NCBI GenBank assembly: GCA_041667115.1
Contig: JBAYFO010000015.1
Span: forward strand, 3,017-67,016
From: UBA1563 sp041667115
GTDB taxonomy: Bacteria > Bacteroidota > Ignavibacteria > Ignavibacteriales > Ignavibacteriaceae
Direction: 5' to 3'
Length of the DNA stretch: 64,000 nucleotides
Made by a program: the position numbers and the translations under genes. The notes beneath the pieces are model-generated. The model was not told the origin of the DNA. It searched no databases and saw nothing but the letters and a program-made list of their open reading frames with translations. Below are positions 1 to 7,491 of this stretch, in pieces (position 1 is the first letter of the stretch; each line of letters opens with the position of its first letter).

Positions 1-140
1 AATCAAAGTCAAGAATTATTTTCTTTGCCAAACTTTAACACCACCCCCTCTTACTAACTTACTCTGAACTTGAAATTTGTTACGACAAAAAGTCCGGCAA
101 TTATCCCCGGTTTAAGTGAAAGCTAAAGATCATAAAACTA

Positions 141-175
141 AAAAGCCCAACTTGTTTGTACAATGTTGGGCTTTT
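141..175. terminator. Bidirectional hairpin terminator
   Basis: An 11-bp perfect inverted repeat (AAAAGCCCAAC at 141-151, GTTGGGCTTTT at 165-175) extends inward with TTGT/ACAA and one bulged T. The A-tract on one side and T-tract on the other would let it act on both strands. It lies about 25 bases beyond the stop of the minus-strand coiled-coil gene, so it probably ends the glmS-to-coiled-coil run and separates it from whatever lies to the left. Confidence 0.8.
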
Positions 176-199
176 GTTTAGAATCTATTCTATTCTTTG

Positions 200-1444
200 C
201 TACGAATCAATCTCCGGCTTATCATTATCAACCTTGATCGGTTTTCTAAAAAGGACAATTGATAAAACCGTTACCATAATAATACCGACAACAACATAAA
301 TAATCCATAGAGGAAATTGTGAAGGAGAAACTTTCTCTTTCCACATTTTAATTTGGCTGTCAAGAGAATCTTTGTTCGCCTCCGAAATCATTTTATTGTT
401 CAAAAGATACGGAAGCCATGTTGGCTCAACTTCTTTGAACCAGGTCGAGTCAACAAACAAGGTGTAGGTTTTATCCGACTCATCTTTTCCCTTAACCCCG
501 TAATTCTTTATCTCATCCTGCACGAACGTGGTAATACTGTTAGCAAATTCTTCACCGGATTTAAATTGAAGCAAATGAATGTTTTGTTTCACAAAAAGAT
601 CATTTACCCTGTTCCAAACTTGACTATCAATTTCCTGTTTCCAGCTATCAAAGAGTTCGTTAATCTGAGTAACTTCATTTGCTTGTTGTTTGTTTTGCAG
701 ATAAACTTTTGCAAGCGAAGGTCCAACCTTTTGCCAACGTGAAGAAAGTTCTTTTTGTTGCCCGCGGATCTCGCTCAAGTCTTCAGTTGTTAATTGAGTA
801 ACCCGCATAAATTTCATATTATCATAAACCGAGCGTTTAATGTTTTCAAAGAAATTCGTAGTGGCAATTTTTTTGAAAACGCCGTTGCTTTCGTAATCAT
901 TAACGGTGGCGGGAATAACTGTAATTTGCTGGAACAGACTGTCAACCATGCCCATTACCAGTTCATCGCGTTCTTTAAGTTTAGCGCTCAATCTTTTAAC
1001 GAGATATTTTAATGAGTCGATGGTCTTTGCATTCTTTGTGGCGCTTCTCCTTAGCGTTTGCACTTGAGACATCAACTCGGAGTTTTCCTGGTTGAGTTTA
1101 AGAAGTTGATCGTTCAATTCAGTAACCTGCACTTTTAAATCACCTATTTGAGAAACATCCGTTTGCCTGATGGAAAGTTTTTTATTTAACTTTGCGAACA
1201 TTGAGGCAAAGTCATCAGGATACAAAGCATCATTAAGCATGGTTGAATGTGAAGAAAATTCGTTTTTCAACTTCTCAATTTGTTCGGCTATACCCGTGCA
1301 TTCGGTTGCATCGTTAGCATATTCAATTGAAACTTCGATTTGTTTATACTTTGTTAAGAAACTTTGTTTTATTTCAAAATCGGATTGAGCAAAGTTTAAT
1401 CCGCTTAAAAAGCTTAGCATAACAAAAAATAATAATGTTTTCAT
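200..1444 (-). CDS. Coiled-coil envelope protein of unknown function with C-terminal membrane anchor
   Basis: A 414-residue protein that I cannot assign to a named family. Residues 1-19 form a signal peptide ending SGLNFAQ. Residues about 90-165 are rich in charged and leucine heptads and should form a coiled coil. Residues about 378-402 are a strongly hydrophobic segment followed by Arg/Lys, so the protein is probably periplasmic with a C-terminal inner-membrane anchor. The ATG follows an AAGGAA Shine-Dalgarno and lies just after the stop of the lipoprotein gene, so the two are probably co-transcribed. A structural or stress role in the envelope is possible, but nothing in the sequence proves it. 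Confidence 0.75.
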   Translation of the reverse strand: MKTLLFFVMLSFLSGLNFAQSDFEIKQSFLTKYKQIEVSIEYANDATECTGIAEQIEKLKNEFSSHSTMLNDALYPDDFASMFAKLNKKLSIRQTDVSQIGDLKVQVTELNDQLLKLNQENSELMSQVQTLRRSATKNAKTIDSLKYLVKRLSAKLKERDELVMGMVDSLFQQITVIPATVNDYESNGVFKKIATTNFFENIKRSVYDNMKFMRVTQLTTEDLSEIRGQQKELSSRWQKVGPSLAKVYLQNKQQANEVTQINELFDSWKQEIDSQVWNRVNDLFVKQNIHLLQFKSGEEFANSITTFVQDEIKNYGVKGKDESDKTYTLFVDSTWFKEVEPTWLPYLLNNKMISEANKDSLDSQIKMWKEKVSPSQFPLWIIYVVVGIIMVTVLSIVLFRKPIKVDNDKPEIDS

Positions 1445-1446
1445 GT

Positions 1447-1893
1447 CTAATTTCCTTTGAAACCTTTGTTATCAAGTAAATATTTTTCTGAACCATCAAC
1501 TAGTTCAATCCAGGGAAAGCGAGCGTTGAATGCAGGGTTCACAAGATTATTTTTAAGAAGAATTTTATTCGTCATCGTTAGCGCTCCCTCTGTTTCCTGA
1601 AAAACATACACACCGGAAAAAGATTTCGCCGTGATAAAATAATATCCTTTTTCATTTTTAATAATGTGAAGTTCTTCATCAGTGTAAAGTGCACTATCCC
1701 CTTTCTCTGCGAAGAATAAGGGCTTGGCATTAAATGAAACTGCGTATCTTTTATCTGTTACGATCCCTTGTTGATTCACCGGGAGTACAGATTCAATAGC
1801 CCACGAAAAATTTGCAGGACTAAGCGTCAGCGAAGAACAACCGGTAAAAGAAAACAATAGTATTCCAGCAGCGGCTATAATTATAGATTTCAT
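1447..1893 (-). CDS. Small lipoprotein of unknown function
   Basis: A 148-residue protein with a lipoprotein signal peptide: a hydrophobic stretch and the lipobox FTGC, with Cys19 as the lipidation site. The rest reads as alternating short strands, with no catalytic motif that I recognise. The start is supported by an AAGGAG Shine-Dalgarno six bases upstream. It sits between argF and the coiled-coil envelope gene on the same strand and is nearly contiguous with the latter, so the two may work together in the periplasm. Confidence 0.7.
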   Translation of the reverse strand: MKSIIIAAAGILLFSFTGCSSLTLSPANFSWAIESVLPVNQQGIVTDKRYAVSFNAKPLFFAEKGDSALYTDEELHIIKNEKGYYFITAKSFSGVYVFQETEGALTMTNKILLKNNLVNPAFNARFPWIELVDGSEKYLLDNKGFKGN

Positions 1894-1930
1894 TTATACT
1901 CCTTAAAAAATTTATACATTACGACAATTC

Positions 1931-1962
1931 ACTTTCAACTTTTAACTTTATACTTTCCACTA
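1931..1962. repeat. ACTTT-rich short intergenic repeat, copy 1
   Basis: About 32 bases made of repeated ACTTT/AACTTTTAACTTT words, directly beyond the argF stop. Similar copies lie on both sides of the four-helix-bundle gene at 2911-2943 (opposite orientation) and 3299-3324. The similarity is by eye and the words are low in complexity. Confidence 0.45.
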
Positions 1963-1963
1963 C

Positions 1964-2896
1964 CTACATCATCAGCGCCATTACAGCTTTTTGTACATGC
2001 AAGCGGTTTTCTGCTTCATCAAATACTACGGAGTTTGTCGAATCAATAACTTCATTAACAACTTCATCACCGCGGTGTGCAGGAAGACAGTGCATGAAAA
2101 GGTAATCTTCTTTTGCGTGTTTAACTAATTCCGGATTGATTTGATACTTCATAAACTTTGCTTTCCGTTCTTGCGCTTCTTTCTCCTGCCCCATACTTGC
2201 CCAAACATCGGTGTAAACAATGTCGGCATCTTTAACGGCGGCAATAGGATCGTTGAGAATTTCTATTTTGCTTCCCATATACTTCGCATCTTTTTGTGAT
2301 TCCGCAACAACAGAATCTAACGGTGTATAACCTGAAGGAGAAGCGATGGATATGTTCATTCCAACTTTTGCGCAACCATGGAGAAGACTATGCGCCATAT
2401 TATTACCGTCGCCAATATACGCAAGTTTCAATCCTTGCAGGGTTCTTTTCTTTTCAAGAATAGTAAATAAATCCGCAAGAACCTGACACGGATGATGCAG
2501 ATCGGTTAAACCATTAATAATTGGAATCGAACCATGCGTTGCCAAATCAACTACATCTTGATGATCGAAAGTACGGATCATAATTCCGTCTAAGTAGCGC
2601 GAAAGCACTTTAGCGGTATCGCTTACATTTTCGCTCTTCTTCAATTGTAAATCATTCTGGTTAAAGTACAACCCGGTTCCGCCAAGTTCAAAAATTCCAA
2701 CTTCAAACGAGACACGCGTTCTCGTGGAAGGTTTTGAGAAGATCATTCCCAATTTCTTTCCTTCAAGCAAACGATGCGGTTCGCTGGAAAGTCTTTTCTC
2801 TTTTAAAGATTTACTTAATTCAAAAATCTGCCAAACTTCTTCAAGTGTCAGTTCGTGAATTGTTAGTAAACTTTTACCTTTCATGTTAACAGCCAT
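1964..2896 (-). CDS. argF: Ornithine carbamoyltransferase
   Basis: Transfers the carbamoyl group of carbamoyl phosphate to ornithine to give citrulline (arginine synthesis), or runs in reverse in arginine catabolism. The 310 residues match the family's usual size. The carbamoyl-phosphate loop SKPSTRTRVSFE is near residue 54, the HHPCQ motif near 135, and the ornithine-side motif MHCLPAHRGDE near 268. The ATG has a GGAG Shine-Dalgarno. It lies in a run with carbamate kinase and a COG2403 NTPase, so it may be tied to carbamoyl-phosphate turnover as well as to synthesis. No other arg gene is visible in the window. Confidence 0.95.
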   Translation of the reverse strand: MAVNMKGKSLLTIHELTLEEVWQIFELSKSLKEKRLSSEPHRLLEGKKLGMIFSKPSTRTRVSFEVGIFELGGTGLYFNQNDLQLKKSENVSDTAKVLSRYLDGIMIRTFDHQDVVDLATHGSIPIINGLTDLHHPCQVLADLFTILEKKRTLQGLKLAYIGDGNNMAHSLLHGCAKVGMNISIASPSGYTPLDSVVAESQKDAKYMGSKIEILNDPIAAVKDADIVYTDVWASMGQEKEAQERKAKFMKYQINPELVKHAKEDYLFMHCLPAHRGDEVVNEVIDSTNSVVFDEAENRLHVQKAVMALMM

Positions 2897-2910
2897 AGAA
2901 TCTCCTTTTT

Positions 2911-2943
2911 TAGTTACAAGTTAAAAGTATCAAGTGGAAAGTA
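2911..2943. repeat. ACTTT-rich short repeat, copy 2 (inverted)
   Basis: Its reverse complement reads ACTTTCCACTTGATACTTTT followed by AACTTGTAACT, matching the word pattern of the copies at 1931 and 3299. It fills the gap between the argF start and the downstream end of the broken four-helix-bundle frame. With the copy at 3299 it brackets that gene as imperfect inverted repeats. Confidence 0.45.
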
Positions 2944-2994
2944 TTAATCCAATGATTTGATTAAACCGAAAAGCATTTTTGAGATTTCTTTTGA

Positions 2995-3297
2995 TCATGG
3001 AGTTAAAGTCTCAAAATTTTGCATATCAATATAATTCAAATCCAAAGCAGCATAAAGCATGCTTCTTAATTCTCCATTGCTTCCTTTTGATATATTTAAA
3101 AAATATTTGAATTCGCTATTAGTTTTCCGTTCAAAACCCTCGGCAATGTTATTCATCACCGAAATTGCGGCGCGTTGAATTTGATCTCGAAAAGAATAGT
3201 CCTTGCAAGTACGAAATATTTTATAGATTGATACAACCTGTTCTTTAGCTTTTTGCCAAACCAACAAATCTTCAAAACATAAAACTTTATTCATCAT
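2995..3297 (-). CDS. Four-helix-bundle protein (S23/IVP family), cut short by an in-frame stop
   Basis: A member of the S23/intervening-sequence four-helix-bundle family, shown by the motifs DLLVWQKAKE, FRDQIQRAAISVMNNIAEG and EFKYFLNISKGSNGELRS. The biochemical role of these small proteins is largely unknown. The frame ends with TGA at 2995-2997 after 100 residues, but continues beyond it for 16 more codons to a TAA at 2944. Those codons read SKEISKMLFGLIKSLD, which is the family's usual last helix. Full length would be about 117, normal for the family. So this is either a recent nonsense mutation, a recoded stop or a sequencing error. It is bracketed by ACTTT-rich repeats and interrupts the arcC-argF pair, which suggests an inserted cassette. 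Confidence 0.75.
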   Translation of the reverse strand: MMNKVLCFEDLLVWQKAKEQVVSIYKIFRTCKDYSFRDQIQRAAISVMNNIAEGFERKTNSEFKYFLNISKGSNGELRSMLYAALDLNYIDMQNFETLTP

Positions 3298-3298
3298 T

Positions 3299-3324
3299 CC
3301 ACTTTCTACTTTTTACTTTCTACT
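3299..3324. repeat. ACTTT-rich short repeat, copy 3
   Basis: About 26 bases of repeated ACTTTCTACTTTTTACTTT words directly beyond the arcC stop and upstream of the four-helix-bundle start. Read on the other strand it resembles the copy at 2911-2943, so the two flank the four-helix-bundle gene as imperfect inverted repeats. The words are low in complexity, which limits confidence. Confidence 0.4.
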
Positions 3325-4258
3325 AAGCTACAATTCTCGTTCCTGCATCAGGATTAAGCAGTTGTGTTGATTCCGTAATAACTGCTTCCTTTCCGCCGTT
3401 TTTAATAAAGGATATTGCAGCCTGAATTTTCGGTCCCATGCTGCCCGAACCAAACTCACCGGCTTTTAAATATTTCGTTGCCTGCCGTACAGATAGTTTA
3501 TCGAGTTCTTTTGCATTTGGTTTTTGAAAATTGATCGATACTTTCGCAACGTCGGTCAAAATAAAAAAAGCATCGGCTCCAATTTCGTTCGCCAGTAAGG
3601 AAGAAGCCAAATCTTTATCAATCACCGCATCAACACCATGAAGATTTCCATCAACATCAATGACCGGAATTCCACCACCGCCTGCAGCAATAACAATATT
3701 TCCTTTTCTCGTTAACGCTTCAATAATTTCCTTATTCACGATCCTTTTTGGTTGAGGCGAAGCAACAACTCTACGCCAGCCTCTTTTACGCGCGTCCTCT
3801 TTGAATACCCAATTATTTGCTTTAGAGAGAAGTTCGGCTTCTTCTTTTAAAAAATACTTCCCGACAGGTTTTGTCGGATTCTGAAACGCCGAATCATCCT
3901 TATCAACTAAGACTTGAGTAACAAGCGTAACAACATTCCGTTTAACTTTTTTCTCTACAAGTATATTCAGTATCTGCCGTTCGATCATGTAACCGATTCC
4001 TCCCTGAGAATCGGCTACACAAATATCAAGCGGCATCTTCGGGATTTTGTATGAATCGTATCCCGCTTCGTTACGCAAAAGAATATTTCCTACTTGAGGT
4101 CCGTTGCCGTGAGTAATAACAAGGTTATATTGTTTCAGCAATTCCGTTAAGAAATTGCAAGTTTTGTATGTGTTATCTTCTTGCTCGTTAATGGTTCCTA
4201 TTTGACTCCCTCGTAACAAAGCATTTCCACCAAGTGCCACTACGGCAATTTTTTTCAT
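3323..4258 (-). CDS. arcC: Carbamate kinase
   Basis: Interconverts carbamoyl phosphate plus ADP with carbamate plus ATP. In catabolism this yields ATP from citrulline or other ureido compounds. At 311 residues it is the usual length. The amino-acid-kinase nucleotide loop VALGGNALLRG is at residues 7-17, followed by THGNGPQVGN near 50 and a glycine-rich AAGGGGIPVI near 190. The start codon overlaps the stop of the upstream COG2403 gene as ATGA and has an AAGGA Shine-Dalgarno, so translation is probably coupled. No arginine deiminase is present nearby, so the carbamoyl-phosphate source is not obvious. Confidence 0.93.
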   Translation of the reverse strand: MKKIAVVALGGNALLRGSQIGTINEQEDNTYKTCNFLTELLKQYNLVITHGNGPQVGNILLRNEAGYDSYKIPKMPLDICVADSQGGIGYMIERQILNILVEKKVKRNVVTLVTQVLVDKDDSAFQNPTKPVGKYFLKEEAELLSKANNWVFKEDARKRGWRRVVASPQPKRIVNKEIIEALTRKGNIVIAAGGGGIPVIDVDGNLHGVDAVIDKDLASSLLANEIGADAFFILTDVAKVSINFQKPNAKELDKLSVRQATKYLKAGEFGSGSMGPKIQAAISFIKNGGKEAVITESTQLLNPDAGTRIVA

Positions 4259-5574
4259 AAGTATCCTTTTTGCTTCAGAATTTTTTCTATAGTGATATCC
4301 CCGATTTCCTGTAAATCATACTGAACGCGTGTTGACGGTTTATTTATTTTCAACAATCTGCCAAGGTCAATTGGGGTTCCGATGATTACGGAATCGCAAT
4401 CGGTTGCGTTAATGGTTTCTTCCAAATCTTTTATTTGTTGATCGCTGTACCCCATTGCCGGCAGCAGCGTTCCGATTTTTGGATATTTTTTGAACGTTGC
4501 GGTAATTGAGTTTACCGTGTAAGGACGCGGGTCAACTAATTCCTTTGCCCCGTAATTCCATGCGGCAACCACACCGGCTCCGTATTCCATTTCACCGTGC
4601 GTAAGTGTTGGACCATCTTCAACAACGAGCACACGCTTGCCGGTTATCAATTCCGGATGTTCCACTTTGATCGGAGAAGCTCCTTGAATTACAATGGCTT
4701 TCGGATTAACCGAACGAATATTATCACTAACCAATTTGATGTTTTTCGGTTCAGCTGATTCAATTTTATTTATCACCACAACATCTGCAAGGCGAAGTGA
4801 AGTGTTGCCCGGATAATAATTCATTTCATTTCCGGCACGTAGCGGATCAACAACCGTAAATGTTAAATCGGAATGATAGAATGGAAAATCATTATTTCCA
4901 CCGTCCCAAATAATAATATCGGCTTCTTGTTCTGCCTGACGCACGATCGCTTCATAGTCAACACCGGAATATATTACTCCGCCACTCACAATATGCGGTT
5001 CGTATTCTTCAATTTCTTCAATGGTACATTTATGAAATTTCAGATCTTCAATTGAACCGAATCGCTGGACTTTCTGCTTCACCAAATCGCCGTAAGGCAT
5101 AGGATGGCGGATAGCAACAACTTTCTTTCCGGCTTCTCTTAACATCGTAACAATTTTTCTTGATGTTTGAGATTTTCCACTTCCGGTTCGCACGGCAATA
5201 ATTGAAATAACCGGCTTCGTACTTTTGATCATTGTTTCTTCAGCACCGAGCAATCTAAACGAAACTCCGGCTGCGTTAACGATTGACGCTTTAGTCATTA
5301 CATAATTGAACGGAACATCCGAGTAAGCAAAAACAACTTCATGTACATTGAATTTTTTTATCAGATTTTCCAGTTCCGACTCGTCATATATCTTTATACC
5401 TTTTGGGTATAATTTTCCGGCAAGGTCTGCGGGATAAAGACGACCGTCGATGTTTGGAATTTGTGTTGCAGTAAATGCAACCACATTGTAGTCTTCGTTG
5501 TCTCTGTAAAAGACATTGAAATTGTGAAAATCACGTCCTGCTGCACCCATAATGAGGACATTTTTCTTTTCCAT
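4255..5574 (-). CDS. P-loop NTPase of the COG2403 (cyclic 2,3-diphosphoglycerate synthetase-like) family
   Basis: The N-terminal Rossmann-like region begins VLIMGAAGRDFHNFN at residues 6-20. A P-loop, VRTGSGKSQTSR, follows at about 128-139. IIIWDGGNNDFPF near residue 226 resembles a Walker B/switch segment, and VVVINKIE resembles an NKxD-type base-recognition motif. The family is often annotated as a GTPase or a cyclic 2,3-diphosphoglycerate synthetase, but its role outside archaea is not established. It overlaps arcC by four bases and starts 19 bases after glmS, with an AAGGA site. From memory, this family recurs beside carbamate kinase and ornithine carbamoyltransferase in other genomes, which suggests a job in carbamoyl-phosphate metabolism. 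Confidence 0.8.
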   Translation of the reverse strand: MEKKNVLIMGAAGRDFHNFNVFYRDNEDYNVVAFTATQIPNIDGRLYPADLAGKLYPKGIKIYDESELENLIKKFNVHEVVFAYSDVPFNYVMTKASIVNAAGVSFRLLGAEETMIKSTKPVISIIAVRTGSGKSQTSRKIVTMLREAGKKVVAIRHPMPYGDLVKQKVQRFGSIEDLKFHKCTIEEIEEYEPHIVSGGVIYSGVDYEAIVRQAEQEADIIIWDGGNNDFPFYHSDLTFTVVDPLRAGNEMNYYPGNTSLRLADVVVINKIESAEPKNIKLVSDNIRSVNPKAIVIQGASPIKVEHPELITGKRVLVVEDGPTLTHGEMEYGAGVVAAWNYGAKELVDPRPYTVNSITATFKKYPKIGTLLPAMGYSDQQIKDLEETINATDCDSVIIGTPIDLGRLLKINKPSTRVQYDLQEIGDITIEKILKQKGYL

Positions 5575-5593
5575 AAAGGAATCCTTTTTTTTG

Positions 5594-7426
5594 TTATTCT
5601 ACTGTTACGCTTTTGGCTAAATTCCTAGGTTGGTCAACGTTTAGACCTTTTTTCATAGCTATGTGGTACGCTAATAATTGAAGAGGAATAACGGACAGAA
5701 TTGGCATTAACATCCTGATGGTTTCAGGAATTTTTATTACATAATCGGCTAAGCGGTCAATGTCATCATCCCCTTCCGTGGCGATGGCAATGACTTTCCC
5801 TTTACGGGCTTTAATTTCTTCGATGTTGGAAATAATTTTATCGTACGTTGAATCTTTCGGTGCAATAAACACAACAGGCATATTCTCATCAACTAAAGCG
5901 ATGGGACCATGTTTCATCTCTGCTGCCGGATACCCTTCTGCATGAATGTAGGAAATCTCTTTCAGTTTAAGAGCGCCTTCAAGTGCTACCGGAAAGTTGT
6001 AACCTCTACCGAGATATAAAAAGTTTTTGGCATTTTTAAATTCTTCGGCAATCACTTCAATTTGTTTTTCAAGTTTAAGAATTTTTTCAATTTTTCCAGG
6101 AATAGTTTGAAATTCCTCCACCATTTTTTTCCCGTCAATCAAACTCATATCTTTTCTTCGCGCAAGCAGTAAAGTGATTAGTGCAAAGACTGAAAGCTGT
6201 GCGGTAAATGCTTTAGTAGAAGCAACTCCAATTTCCGGTCCGGCATGAATATAAACGCCGGCATCACTTTCTCTTGCAATTGAACTTCCTACAGCGTTAC
6301 AAATTCCGATAACAATCGCACCTTTCCTTTTCGCCTCGTGCATTGCTGCTAACGTATCTGCTGTTTCACCCGATTGTGAAATAAAAAAGATCGTATCGTC
6401 TGTGTGAATTACCGGATTACGGTATCTAAATTCAGATGCGTATTCAACTTCGGTCGGAATACGTAAATACTGCTCAAACATATACTCGCCTACCATCCCG
6501 GAATGCCAAGAAGTTCCGCAGGCAGAAATGATAAAACGTTTAGATTGTCCGATTCTACTTAAAACATTTTCAAGTCCGCCAAGTTTTGAAGTCCCTTCGG
6601 TCAGCACCAACCTTCCGCGCATTGAGTTCATAACCGATTCTGGTTGTTCCATAATTTCTTTCAACATGAAAGTGGAATAACCACCTTTGTCTATTTCCTC
6701 AAGCGACATGGTTACTTCAATTATTTCTTTCTGAATTTCTTCGTCCTTAATATTCTTTGTGCAGAAACGGTCTTTATAAATTTCTGCTATTTCACCATCT
6801 TCCAGATAGACAACTTGTTTAGTATGTGCAATTAAAGCAGAAACATCTGAGGCGATAAAATTTTCATTTTCTCCAATACCGAGGACAAGGGGCGAACCTT
6901 TTCTGGCAGCAACAATTTTATCCGGTTCGTTACTCGACAAAACGGCAAGTCCGTACGTTCCCTCAACTTCATTTAATGCATGTCGAACAGCGCTAAAGAG
7001 TTTAAACCCTTTTTTCATAAATCTATCAATTAAATGAACTAACACTTCCGTGTCGGTTTCGCTATTGAATTGATAACCGTCGCCGATGAGAATTTTTTTA
7101 AGTGATTGATAGTTTTCAATAATGCCGTTATGAATTACCAGCAGCGTTTTTTCTTTATTGCAATGGGGATGAGCATTTGCTTCATTCGGAATTCCATGGG
7201 TTGCCCACCTGGTGTGGCCAATCCCAATATTTGAGAAATGATTTTCAAGATTAATTTTTTGTTCGAGGAGAGAAACTTTTCCTTTATTTTTAATAATATG
7301 TAACTTCCCGTCTGAAAAGAATCCTAATCCTGCAGAATCGTATCCGCGATATTCTAATCTTTTCAGACCTTCAAGTAAAATAGGAATAGCATTTTTAGTT
7401 CCGATATACCCAACAATGCCGCACAT
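5594..7426 (-). CDS. glmS: Glutamine-fructose-6-phosphate aminotransferase (isomerizing)
   Basis: Makes glucosamine-6-phosphate from fructose-6-phosphate and glutamine, the first step towards UDP-GlcNAc for peptidoglycan and polysaccharide. At 610 residues it has full length. Cys2 is the N-terminal nucleophile (MCGIVGYIG), and the glutaminase domain carries GHTRWATHGIPNEANAHPH near residue 70. Two SIS domains follow, with SACGTSWHSG and SQSGETADT near residues 300-355, and the C-terminus is DQPRNLAKSVTVE. No glmS ribozyme is visible in the short upstream gap. It is the first gene of the run towards carbamate kinase. Confidence 0.97.
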   Translation of the reverse strand: MCGIVGYIGTKNAIPILLEGLKRLEYRGYDSAGLGFFSDGKLHIIKNKGKVSLLEQKINLENHFSNIGIGHTRWATHGIPNEANAHPHCNKEKTLLVIHNGIIENYQSLKKILIGDGYQFNSETDTEVLVHLIDRFMKKGFKLFSAVRHALNEVEGTYGLAVLSSNEPDKIVAARKGSPLVLGIGENENFIASDVSALIAHTKQVVYLEDGEIAEIYKDRFCTKNIKDEEIQKEIIEVTMSLEEIDKGGYSTFMLKEIMEQPESVMNSMRGRLVLTEGTSKLGGLENVLSRIGQSKRFIISACGTSWHSGMVGEYMFEQYLRIPTEVEYASEFRYRNPVIHTDDTIFFISQSGETADTLAAMHEAKRKGAIVIGICNAVGSSIARESDAGVYIHAGPEIGVASTKAFTAQLSVFALITLLLARRKDMSLIDGKKMVEEFQTIPGKIEKILKLEKQIEVIAEEFKNAKNFLYLGRGYNFPVALEGALKLKEISYIHAEGYPAAEMKHGPIALVDENMPVVFIAPKDSTYDKIISNIEEIKARKGKVIAIATEGDDDIDRLADYVIKIPETIRMLMPILSVIPLQLLAYHIAMKKGLNVDQPRNLAKSVTVE

Positions 7427-7491
7427 GTGTTTCTCTTTATTATTTTGTACTCTTAAATTAAGAATTTTCTTGGTTAGGAAGAAACAGACGG

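Noticed and set aside
1..199. tRNA or small RNA gene at the left edge
   Set aside because: The only structure is the terminator hairpin at 141-175; I see no cloverleaf or other fold.
353..742. Plus-strand 129-residue frame opposite the coiled-coil envelope gene
   Set aside because: The minus-strand protein has a signal peptide, coiled coil, membrane anchor and ribosome site; the plus frame has none of these.
7427..7491. glmS ribozyme or riboswitch upstream of glmS
   Set aside because: The gap is only 65 bases and AT-rich, too short for the known ribozyme and without its conserved core.
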